Origin: a virus
IMG/VR virus record: IMGVR_UViG_3300034279_000305
Coordinates: 1-64,000 of that record
Direction: 5' to 3' (one strand)
DNA: 64,000 nt
Of the stretch, positions 56,653-64,000 are shown piece by piece. The notes under the pieces were generated by a model that saw only the letters and a list, made by a program, of their open reading frames with translations, did not search any database and was not told the origin of the DNA. The position numbers were made by a program, and so were the translations under genes. Within the stretch, counting starts at the first letter, position 1, and the number at the start of each line of letters is the position of its first letter.

Positions 56653-57102
56653 TTAAAATGGACCGAAGTCGTCGTCGCTGTCTTTATACTTATCGATAGC
56701 AGCCATTAGTTTGATTTCAGTATCTGCTTCGATCGACTCTGCTTTGGCGTGTTCAGTGTGCGCCTCAGCAAGATGCTTATAGTCAGTCTTACCAAGTTCC
56801 TGAACCTTAACATTTGGATCAAACTCAGTGACCTTCATGCCCATCATCGTTGCAAAAGCACCAACAAAAGCACCAATAATCATCGAGAACGCAGGACCAA
56901 TAATCTTAAAGATCTCATTATTATCGATTAGATCGTTTGGCATGAACATGCCAATAAGGAAGATGAATACAACTGCTAACATGATAGATGCTAGAACAAT
57001 CGTTACCATCTTCATAATGGTAAGTTGGACTTTGCCCTTCTCGAGTTCAAGTTGTTCCAGCGATTCAATCGGTGGTGATGAGAAAAAATTTGACAAATTC
57101 AT
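56653..57102 (-). CDS. Two-helix membrane protein, holin candidate
   Basis: This is a 149-residue protein with two transmembrane helices (about 33-53 and 66-88) joined by a short charged loop, and an acidic C-terminal tail (DKYKDSDDDFGPF). Topology and site next to the endolysin fit a holin. Related proteins occur in marine T4-type phages. No sequence signature proves the role. Confidence 0.65.
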   Translation of the reverse strand: MNLSNFFSSPPIESLEQLELEKGKVQLTIMKMVTIVLASIMLAVVFIFLIGMFMPNDLIDNNEIFKIIGPAFSMIIGAFVGAFATMMGMKVTEFDPNVKVQELGKTDYKHLAEAHTEHAKAESIEADTEIKLMAAIDKYKDSDDDFGPF

Positions 57103-57107
57103 GGGAA

Positions 57108-57647
57108 TTATTTCCTTCTTATAATTTTATTCTTTTTACGCCACTTCTTCTGAGCAGCCTTAGAAACTCCAGGTTCCGCTTGGTTTGGAATACTTGGATT
57201 ATTTATACCGATACCAGCAATAGCACCACCAGCGACGCCCATGCCTTCTTCAGTAACATAGTCTTTAAATGACAACATTGTATTCAATTCCAATTGTTCT
57301 GCAATAGATTTAGTTTCTTCGTGTTCCATTGTCATATAAAGAATTTCTTCTAGGATATCCTCGTCGTATTCGACGTTTTCCTTAACAAGTGCAATAGCAG
57401 CAGCGAAAGAAAGAAACTTACTATTCGCAAATGGAACTTTTTCTATGATTCGCTTCAACTTAAAGACCATACGGTGAAGGAGACTGTATGATTCTCTTTC
57501 TTCTTCCGTTGCAAGATCCTGTTCTCTCTTCAGGACATTACCATGTGCATCGATGATACCGAGACGATATGCATCTGTCTCGGTAAATGAAGTCGTCAAC
57601 ATACGTAAAATGCGGTATGTTATCAGTGCATCGACAAACCTGGCCAT
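57108..57647 (-). CDS. Conserved T4-type phage protein (179 aa)
   Basis: MARFVDALITYRILRMLTTSF followed by a helical core and a Gly/Ala-rich then basic tail (KKWRKKNKIIRRK). A TATAAATA octamer lies inside the coding region near 57198. It is like a conserved marine T4-type protein near structural genes. Function unknown. Confidence 0.7.
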   Translation of the reverse strand: MARFVDALITYRILRMLTTSFTETDAYRLGIIDAHGNVLKREQDLATEEERESYSLLHRMVFKLKRIIEKVPFANSKFLSFAAAIALVKENVEYDEDILEEILYMTMEHEETKSIAEQLELNTMLSFKDYVTEEGMGVAGGAIAGIGINNPSIPNQAEPGVSKAAQKKWRKKNKIIRRK

Positions 57648-58000
57648 TAAATCCCTCTTAACTTGTTAACGATCGTCTGATCCATAAAGACATCTGGTAA
57701 CTCATCTTCTGTCATTCGATTTAAGAACAACAGAAACGGTTTAATCAGAGGCATTAGATCCGAAAGTTTATAGACAATCATATCTGTCGCTGCTTGATTG
57801 AACACATTATATAGAACCAACAAATGATTTATAATAAGACGATCGTTTAAAACATTAGTATTTTGATATCGCGTCAACAATCTTCGAAGATAAACAAACC
57901 GCTTTAAATCTTCCTGTAAATCCGAAATACCAGTGCATCCAGGACTATCATAGTGTTTAATTGCGAACATTAAAAAAGTTTCTTCATTCAATACATTCAT
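57647..58000 (-). CDS. Conserved T4-type phage protein (117 aa, DUF7207-like)
   Basis: MNVLNEETFLMFAIKHYDSPGC, then LKRFVYLRRLLTRYQ and LIINHLLVLYNVFN are hallmarks of a small helical family found across T4-type phages. Function unknown. Coupled to the 57108 gene. Confidence 0.75.
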   Translation of the reverse strand: MNVLNEETFLMFAIKHYDSPGCTGISDLQEDLKRFVYLRRLLTRYQNTNVLNDRLIINHLLVLYNVFNQAATDMIVYKLSDLMPLIKPFLLFLNRMTEDELPDVFMDQTIVNKLRGI

Positions 58001-58001
58001 A

Positions 58002-58454
58002 TTATGTTACCGTTGCTGTGCCTCCAATGAAATACCATCTTCCAGTCAAGCACATCAACGTTGCAGTATCACCCGCTGAATTGAAAACAATTGAAGAATG
58101 ACCAATATTATCATTGATTGTTAGAGCATGACCACCAGTATTACTTGTCATTACAACAACTTTAATCTGCCCGTCAGTTCCATCTACGATAGAAAGAGTC
58201 CCTGCACCATCAGGCGAAGTAATCTTTGTTACCAGTGAAGCGATACTGATGGCGCCAGCAGAAGTCATTGTCTGCACAGCGCCACCAAGAATCAGATCGT
58301 CTTCCAGAACTACAGGAACTGGAATACCACCAAACAGATTAGCAACACTTACCTTGTGATCATATGGAGATGTTGCTGGTTTAACAACATACATCAAGTC
58401 TGTAGCAACAAGCGATGACGCTGTTGTTAGTGCGACAAGTTTGCTATCTGCCAT
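58002..58454 (-). CDS. Virion structural-like protein (150 aa)
   Basis: Beta-rich, with repeated short strands and Gly/Thr loops (GGIPVPVVLEDDLILGGAVQ, SIVDGTDGQIKVVVM, GRWYFIGGTATVT). This resembles phage tail-fibre or decoration-protein fragments. It sits before a larger protein of the same type. Confidence 0.7.
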   Translation of the reverse strand: MADSKLVALTTASSLVATDLMYVVKPATSPYDHKVSVANLFGGIPVPVVLEDDLILGGAVQTMTSAGAISIASLVTKITSPDGAGTLSIVDGTDGQIKVVVMTSNTGGHALTINDNIGHSSIVFNSAGDTATLMCLTGRWYFIGGTATVT

Positions 58455-58457
58455 TTA

Positions 58458-60041
58458 TTAGTCCTCTGGGAACGCAATATCATCAGAAGCATCGCTAGTG
58501 ATGCCGTTCTTCGAAAGTGCAACTAGAACTTCATACTGGATACGACCAGCATGAGCACCAGTTAGAACCTTGCGATGCACCCAACCAGTGTGAGCAACAG
58601 CACCAGATTCTGCCTCATCAATACCTTGGTTTACACCAAGAGCAGCATTAGCAGTCGCAGTAGTTCCTGCAACAATTTCTAGATACTGAGCATTATTACC
58701 AGTTCCGGAAATGTTAACCAGAGTTCCTGCCTTGTAAGTCAGACCAGTTGGAGTACCAGCAGTTGTAACAATTGCACCACCTTCTTCATCTGTTAGCGTG
58801 AACCCTGTCACACTCGGAGATGTTCCAGTTACTGCCGACACCTTATATACTGTTCCAGTTGTGTAACCAGTAATCGAACCAGTGCCACCAAGAGTTCCTG
58901 TAATCTGAACACGGTCACCTGTAGCAAGAGTCGCATTCGCGCAAGTGAATTGACCACCTGTGCCTGAAATAGCAACAGTACCAAGTGTAGTACCAGCAGA
59001 AAGGACTGACGAAGATGCCAGGCGTAATGCGTTAGCACTTAGACCGATAGTAGAAACGTAGTAAGTTGTGTTATCAGTCAGACCACTAGCAGCAGTGCCA
59101 CCGCCATCTTGGTATTTTAGAGCAGCGCCCTGTGCTTGACCGTGCGCAGTATATTGGATGTAGTCGAATGTTGGACTGACTGTGCTTGTTGGTAGAGTTA
59201 GAACAGGACCAGCAACAGTAACTGTTGGAGCAGTTTCATATGACGAACCGTTGTTTGTTACTGCGATTGCAGTAACTACGCCATCCGCGATTGTTGCTGT
59301 TGCTTCAGCATCAGCGCCGCCGCCACCAGAGAACGAAACACCAGGAACTTCAACGTATCCAGCACCACCCTGAATTAGAGCAACTGCCGAAATATAACCA
59401 CCTGTTTGGTCACCATGGATTTCGTCGCTTCTTACACCGAATACTTGTGTTGATTCGAAGTCAGTTGTCGCAACAGAAGAAACAAAGGTTGGTTTCTCGT
59501 GGATTCTATAACTCTCATCATCAGCAAATGCAGTCAGAGTCGTACCTGGATTCGCGTTAATTACAGTAGCAAGTGTATCGCTAGTAACTGCGATTACAAT
59601 CATTTCCTGATTGCCACCCGTTGCCGAAGCGCGAACAATGTCACCGACAAACAGTTCTTCAGTAAATATGGTGCTGTTAGTACCCGTTAGAGTTCCACGA
59701 CCAAATGCAAGTGGTAGTGTGAATGTATGTGAAGTGCCAATACCATCGGTTGATGCGATTGTGGTTGGGAAATTGTGCAGTGCATCCGCCTCTGTAGCAG
59801 CAACCATGAAAGTGTTTGCTGTTACATTAGTAACATAGTATGTGTTACCAGATGTTAGACCAACGACCGAAGTTCCTCCGCCGTTTGAATAAACAACAGG
59901 ATCACCAAGTTGGAATGGATGACCTGCTGAAGTATAAACGCCAGCAGCGTGACCTGTGGCGCCATTGAATGTGATAGATGGCGCAGTAAGAGTTACCGTA
60001 CCATCTGATGATTTATTATCTGATTTACCCCATGCGGACAT
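58458..60041 (-). CDS. Virion structural protein with beta repeats (527 aa)
   Basis: Long, beta-strand-rich and acidic, with recurrent units (GNTYYVTNVTANTFMV, DNTYYVSTIGLSANALRL, GTVYKVSAVTG) and Gly/Thr/Ala loops. It is typical of marine phage surface-fibre or neck/tail decoration proteins. The start follows GGGAGACAATTA and overlaps the next gene stop (TAATG). Confidence 0.78.
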   Translation of the reverse strand: MSAWGKSDNKSSDGTVTLTAPSITFNGATGHAAGVYTSAGHPFQLGDPVVYSNGGGTSVVGLTSGNTYYVTNVTANTFMVAATEADALHNFPTTIASTDGIGTSHTFTLPLAFGRGTLTGTNSTIFTEELFVGDIVRASATGGNQEMIVIAVTSDTLATVINANPGTTLTAFADDESYRIHEKPTFVSSVATTDFESTQVFGVRSDEIHGDQTGGYISAVALIQGGAGYVEVPGVSFSGGGGADAEATATIADGVVTAIAVTNNGSSYETAPTVTVAGPVLTLPTSTVSPTFDYIQYTAHGQAQGAALKYQDGGGTAASGLTDNTTYYVSTIGLSANALRLASSSVLSAGTTLGTVAISGTGGQFTCANATLATGDRVQITGTLGGTGSITGYTTGTVYKVSAVTGTSPSVTGFTLTDEEGGAIVTTAGTPTGLTYKAGTLVNISGTGNNAQYLEIVAGTTATANAALGVNQGIDEAESGAVAHTGWVHRKVLTGAHAGRIQYEVLVALSKNGITSDASDDIAFPED

Positions 60042-61309
60042 TAATTGTCTCCCTTTTTAAATTCTTGATCTACGTGGTTGAAAAATTCTTTTCTCTTTTC
60101 TTCACCAAGTTCCGAGGGAGACTTGATGTTATAATGTTCTAGAGCAGCATCGAACTTCATTTTGTATGACTCGTGCATCGACTTTGCTGTATCAATATCT
60201 TCTTTAGTCAGTTTCTTGACTGCCATTGAAATACCCTTATGGCGCTTTGTGAGTTTTTTCTCTAGCGGATTATTTGATTTATATGGAGTCGATGAAGAAA
60301 TCGCTGTTCCATCTTTTATACCGCTTCTATATGATGTGTTGTCAATCGAGTCTTTTGCCTTGTTAATATAGCGACCCATTGTTGCCTTCGAGATCTCATC
60401 GACCTGTTCGACTTCTTCATTAGTTTTTCTTTTCTGAAGAGATTGAAGACCCTTTTCTCTTTTCATGTTATTCATTGAAGCTTTGAATGAAGTTGACTTA
60501 TCTGTCACATAGTCACGAACCTGATCAGATGCCTTGTTGCCGTATGACTTCAGTGTTGCCTTTGAGAGTTCATCGACCTGTTCGACTTCTTCCTTGGTAA
60601 TTTTATCAACTGCTCTCTTGATGCCTGTCTCACGATTCTTACGGAGACGCTCTGCTTTATCATAAGTTGCTTGGTTGAATCTCTTACCGAAGTGTCCTGT
60701 TTCGCTGTCGCCTTGGTATGCAGCAATCTTTGTCAAAGGAACATTCTTTGGTGACATTACATTCTTTGGTTGCTCAGCGCCTGATGCTTTCTTGACATAA
60801 GAACCCATAGTCTTCTTTGACAGTTCGTCGATCTGCTCTTCGTTCACCTCACCTTGGAGATAGTTAGCAGCAGTTGAGATATAATCTTCAGCAAGAGTAA
60901 TCTTCGACTGAACCCACTCAGGAAGATTTGTATCTTCACTCAACGAGTCATGCATACGCTGCGAGTTGGCAATGATTGACTTTAGTTGGGACATTGCCAT
61001 GTCGCCTTCGTAATCATACTCTTGCTTTTCTTTTGCTTCAGTAGCATAAGTCTTAGCACCAGCACGTGCCTTATTAAAGATTGAATCGTCGCCGAGAACA
61101 ATGAACATCATCGAGTTAATGAAGTTTGCCATGACATCACGTTCTGCGCCCTGAAGTGTCATACCACCTTGCACCTTCGCAATTGCCTTACGAAGAACAG
61201 GAATTGTATTTGATGGCATCAGACCAGCACGAACTAGTTGCTGAAGACGACCATCCAAGTCTTGCGATTCAGCAATGATAGTATCTTTAATTGTTTGCTC
61301 TAGACTCAT
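60041..61309 (-). CDS. Repeat-bearing putative head-internal protein (422 aa)
   Basis: Three units of about 20 residues (EEQIDELSKKTMGSYVKKA, EEVEQVDELSKATLKSYG, EEVEQVDEISKATMGRYI) are spread through a helical, Lys/Glu-rich protein. Such units occur in head-internal or prohead proteins of marine T4-type phages. The acidic IDE/VDE sites could be prohead-protease targets. Late promoter at 61334. Confidence 0.75.
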   Translation of the reverse strand: MSLEQTIKDTIIAESQDLDGRLQQLVRAGLMPSNTIPVLRKAIAKVQGGMTLQGAERDVMANFINSMMFIVLGDDSIFNKARAGAKTYATEAKEKQEYDYEGDMAMSQLKSIIANSQRMHDSLSEDTNLPEWVQSKITLAEDYISTAANYLQGEVNEEQIDELSKKTMGSYVKKASGAEQPKNVMSPKNVPLTKIAAYQGDSETGHFGKRFNQATYDKAERLRKNRETGIKRAVDKITKEEVEQVDELSKATLKSYGNKASDQVRDYVTDKSTSFKASMNNMKREKGLQSLQKRKTNEEVEQVDEISKATMGRYINKAKDSIDNTSYRSGIKDGTAISSSTPYKSNNPLEKKLTKRHKGISMAVKKLTKEDIDTAKSMHESYKMKFDAALEHYNIKSPSELGEEKRKEFFNHVDQEFKKGDN

Positions 61310-61333
61310 TTGATATTCCTCTAATCTTTTCTA

Positions 61334-61341
61334 TATTTATA
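61334..61341 (-). promoter_or_regulatory. TATAAATA late-promoter box
   Basis: Exact octamer on the minus strand, 24 bases before the ATG at 61309; the leader holds AGAGGAATATC. Confidence 0.7.
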
Positions 61342-61779
61342 TTATTTAGAGGTTGCCCGTAGCATCCATGCATGTTTAGCATGAACATCGAGACGCTCTT
61401 CAATAAGGTTTACCAGACCGCGATTGCTATCTGCATCCGCCAATTTATGTGCAGCATTTAATGCTTCAATTACCGAGGCATTAGCAGTAATAAGATCTGC
61501 AAGCATTCCTGAGACATCAACACCGTAAATATTTGACTCTTTGATTGTAGTCATAGATGCCAATTCGGTCATATTATACGGAGCATACTCATCGAGTGCT
61601 CGAATCTCTTCCGCAATCTTGTCGATCGTAGCAAATAGTTCTTCGTAAATGCCAGCAAAGAAATCATGCATCTGGGAGAAGTCTTTACCTTCTACATTCC
61701 AGTGAAAACCATGTGCCTTAAAATACATTGCATATGTATTCGCAAGAACCACCTTCATTGATGTCTGTAATTCATCCAT
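61342..61779 (-). CDS. dps: Dps-like ferritin protein
   Basis: This is a 145-residue protein. AHGFHWNVEGKDFSQMHDFFAGIYEELF supplies the Dps intersubunit ferroxidase His/Asp/Glu, and TIDKIAEEIRALDEY continues the second helix. Dps forms 12-mers that store iron and protect DNA from oxidation. Sited in the virion/late block, so it could be packaged or protect phage DNA. Shorter than E. coli Dps (167), lacking the DNA-binding tail. Confidence 0.87.
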   Translation of the reverse strand: MDELQTSMKVVLANTYAMYFKAHGFHWNVEGKDFSQMHDFFAGIYEELFATIDKIAEEIRALDEYAPYNMTELASMTTIKESNIYGVDVSGMLADLITANASVIEALNAAHKLADADSNRGLVNLIEERLDVHAKHAWMLRATSK

Positions 61780-61780
61780 A

Positions 61781-62146
61781 TCAACAATTCCATTTACGTA
61801 GTGCTAGTGCCTTGCGAGTCGGACGACCCTTCTCATCTTTCATTGGACCTTCTACACCAGACATTCTAGCACAGAAAGACTTGCGACGATTCGCTGCTTT
61901 ACTACCTGCCTTCAACTTAGAGGGAGGAGTGGTTACAGGTGCCTTTAGATTACCACCAGACTGTCTGTTATAGTAGTCACGACCTTTTTGTGTGAGTCCG
62001 CCAGTAGAGGACTTATGTCCCTTACCATCAACTGCTGCCTCTTTAATGCACGAACCTTGTGCACACGGTTTAGTTCCTGGTTTGCGTTTGTAACCAGTCC
62101 AACAGGTGCATTCCTTTTCGGCAAGATAATCAAAAAACGAAAGCAT
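61781..62146 (-). CDS. Conserved phage protein (DUF6321-like, 121 aa)
   Basis: CTCWTGYKRKPGTKPCAQGSC, GLTQKGRDYYNRQSGGNLKAPV and SFCARMSGVEGPMKDEKGRP are hallmarks of a small basic family in marine phages with clustered Cys. Probably binds nucleic acid or metal; function unknown. Stop/start neighbours overlap. Confidence 0.75.
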   Translation of the reverse strand: MLSFFDYLAEKECTCWTGYKRKPGTKPCAQGSCIKEAAVDGKGHKSSTGGLTQKGRDYYNRQSGGNLKAPVTTPPSKLKAGSKAANRRKSFCARMSGVEGPMKDEKGRPTRKALALRKWNC

Positions 62147-63975
62147 TACTTTTTCTTTCTTTTATTTCTATTGTTGATTCTCTTGCGGTCGATCATACGT
62201 TCTTTTTGTTGAAGGCGAAGGGAAAGTCTACCGACCATTGGCGCCATGCGCTTTACCATTCCTTCAATTCTTGTTTTCTCAGTAGCAGAGAGTGTAGAAC
62301 GGTCACGACCACGGAGGACTCTGCTATAAACCATGTTACGAGCAGCGCGAACAGATCTTGACTTAATACGATCAGGAGTCGCGACACGCTTCAGTGCAAG
62401 GTTTCTTGCCATGTTACGACGTGATTTACTACGCATCATATTGAAACGCTTCTTCAGACGACCTTGTGGAGTAATACCCTCAGCGATATCTTCATCGGAA
62501 TCTTCGTAGTTTAGATCTTCATCGTCATAATAGAAAACTAGATCTTCCCACTCAGAGTTTTCGATCTGGGCAGCAACATCATTTTCGATTGCGACCATAT
62601 CATATTCATCGTGACGATCGTCGCTATTGTAGTCCGTTATATCATCGCGGACTGGTGGAGTTGGATAGTTAGCAGGAGTGATAGAATCTGTGTTAGGTTT
62701 TTCCTGACTGAAGTCAGCAAATTCTTCGTGGATTGCTTTAAGGAAATCTTCATGCGACTTATGTGCACGCTTGATTAATGATTCCTTTTCGATCGACGAC
62801 TTCAGACCATGATACTTGTTCATAAATTTGTCGTGATGGTTAGGAGCAATCTCATGTTCCTTACCATCATAGAACTTTACCTTGGCATTAATCGACTGAG
62901 ACTTATGAAGTTGGTGAACCAGATTCTTTGGTTCATTAGCAGCTGCCTCTTTCGCCTTCGCCTTTTTTCTTGCAATAACTTTTTTAGCACGTGCAATATT
63001 TGCAGGGTCTGACATAGCACGTTGGATTTTTTGTCTAAATTCGTCCCTAGCAGAAACCCCCTTAGCAGAAATTTCCGTCAGAGTTTCTTCGTTAACATGA
63101 CCATCGTGTTCCGAATCAAGACTTTTAAATCCAGACTTAACACCATGATGGAATCCAGTTGCCTGATACCCTTTTTTGAATTTATATGCAGCGCCTTTAT
63201 CAGAAATGTAGTGTAGTTCACCACCCCACCCCTTTAGATGCTTTTTAAACTCTGGTGAGTTGTGATCTTTACTATCGCCCTTGACATGGACAGAGTAGAC
63301 CTTACCTTCGACTTCTTCTGGAAGAATGCTCGACTTAGTTACCTTCGACTTGAACACCTTGTGATCAACGCCAACTCTCTTTGCAGCAACCTTGTGAGCA
63401 TGAGCAGTGTTCTGCGCCTTAACGTGAACAGAACCAGCAGCGACTGCCTTACCAGCATGTTGCTTAGGGAAGTCTACCTTCCACATGCCATGCGCTTCTT
63501 CAGTCTGTGATGCCTTCAGTGCTGCCGCAGTAGGTGCACCCTCAGATCCAGGTTTGCGCATACGCTCACCCGATCCTGCTTTAATGCGCTTACGCTTGGC
63601 ATGAATGTTATCCCACAGTCCACGCTTTTCTTCGAGTTCTGATTCTTCCTTGACAGCATTCTGACGAAGACTCTTGTAACGACGAATAGCAGATTTACGC
63701 TCAGAAGAACCACCAGGAGTTTTTATAAGATCAGCATATGCTTTCTTGATTTCTGGATTAGTCACACCTTCATCAATTTCAACTTCTTCGTGCATCTCTG
63801 GTTTATATTTCTTTTTAAATTCAGAGAATCTGCTAGTGATGTTTTTATCAGTTGGATTGTCAGCAATATGACGACCATGCGCAGAATCAAGGAAGTGCTT
63901 GACCATTACGTTTGGTTTCTTTGCATCAGAAAGATGTCCAGCAGCACCCACTAGTTTCTTAGCATAACGATGCAT
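62146..63975 (-). CDS. Large basic head-internal-like protein (609 aa)
   Basis: Mixed Lys/Arg/Glu-rich protein. It contains acidic pieces (EEVEIDEGV, EESELEEKR, NEETLTEIS), a central YSVHVKGDSKDH repeat-like area, and a conserved C-terminal basic domain (about 480-609: TPQGRLKKRFNMMRSKSRRN, RVLRGRDRSTLSATEKTR). This domain recurs in large marine T4-type phages. It is probably packaged with or around DNA; function unknown. 25 bases remain upstream to the window end. Confidence 0.75.
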   Translation of the reverse strand: MHRYAKKLVGAAGHLSDAKKPNVMVKHFLDSAHGRHIADNPTDKNITSRFSEFKKKYKPEMHEEVEIDEGVTNPEIKKAYADLIKTPGGSSERKSAIRRYKSLRQNAVKEESELEEKRGLWDNIHAKRKRIKAGSGERMRKPGSEGAPTAAALKASQTEEAHGMWKVDFPKQHAGKAVAAGSVHVKAQNTAHAHKVAAKRVGVDHKVFKSKVTKSSILPEEVEGKVYSVHVKGDSKDHNSPEFKKHLKGWGGELHYISDKGAAYKFKKGYQATGFHHGVKSGFKSLDSEHDGHVNEETLTEISAKGVSARDEFRQKIQRAMSDPANIARAKKVIARKKAKAKEAAANEPKNLVHQLHKSQSINAKVKFYDGKEHEIAPNHHDKFMNKYHGLKSSIEKESLIKRAHKSHEDFLKAIHEEFADFSQEKPNTDSITPANYPTPPVRDDITDYNSDDRHDEYDMVAIENDVAAQIENSEWEDLVFYYDDEDLNYEDSDEDIAEGITPQGRLKKRFNMMRSKSRRNMARNLALKRVATPDRIKSRSVRAARNMVYSRVLRGRDRSTLSATEKTRIEGMVKRMAPMVGRLSLRLQQKERMIDRKRINNRNKRKKK

Positions 63976-64000
63976 GGCAGAATATCTCTTATCTTTCTCA

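Noticed and set aside
57198-57205. TATAAATA octamer inside a gene as a promoter
   Set aside because: It lies within a conserved coding region with no start codon suitably placed close downstream; chance occurrence is as likely.

Overview
This window is a 64 kb piece of a large tailed phage of the T4 superfamily (myovirus type), probably infecting a marine alphaproteobacterium. The T4-type evidence is a gp61-like zinc-ribbon/Toprim primase, a T4 RNase H-like 5' nuclease, class I ribonucleotide reductase with glutaredoxin, ThyX, SpeD, a block of conserved marine-T4-type genes, and several exact TATAAATA late-promoter boxes. The host guess rests mainly on a GapR-like (DUF2312) gene, a family typical of Alphaproteobacteria. 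Every gene I accept is on the minus strand, so transcription runs from position 64000 towards 1. Genes are tightly packed, with many ATGA or TAATG stop/start overlaps.

Layout by coordinate. 1-6545: a curli-type module with CsgF, CsgG, two curlin-repeat proteins, a FecR-domain periplasmic protein and a CHASE2 membrane adenylate cyclase that runs off the window. 6614-7167: two paralogous one-helix membrane proteins behind a late promoter. 7186-14861: a probable DNA-hypermodification locus (TET/JBP dioxygenase, glutamine amidotransferase, amidoligase, GNAT, GIY-YIG/ParB fusion, putative amino-acid:DNA transferase-like protein, P-loop kinase). 14936-30820: many small early-type genes, with a phosphoesterase, a metallopeptidase, two SGNH hydrolases, two sulfotransferase-like paralogues, methyltransferases, a 2OG oxygenase, a SWIM finger protein and dCMP deaminase. 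30909-37432: a cassette resembling a biosynthetic cluster (two 2OG hydroxylases, PP-loop enzyme, two radical SAM enzymes, a GNAT-like protein, Coq4 and a GT2 glycosyltransferase).

37775-41656: a tRNA array with about 22 canonical tRNAs, including an initiator tRNA, and four aberrant tRNA-like genes, with a few small proteins mixed in. 41720-54782: nucleotide metabolism and replication (SpeD, RNase H, RNR, glutaredoxin, MazG-like protein, ThyX, primase). 54823-57102: lysis-type genes (XhlA-like protein, EF-hand protein, M15+GH19 endolysin, membrane protein). 57108-63975: virion-type proteins, including repeat-bearing putative head-internal proteins and a Dps-like ferritin.

Regulation: about 19 sigma70-like promoters share TTGACT/TTGACA, a spacer of exactly 17 bases, and TATACT-, TAGAAT- or related -10 boxes. 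Five TATAAATA boxes in likely promoter positions mark late transcription. The most unusual features are the curli/FecR/cyclase module, the TET-centred modification locus, the biosynthetic cassette, the aberrant tRNAs, and a shared C-terminal L-x-x-LF(G) tail on four proteins that could bind the sliding clamp.
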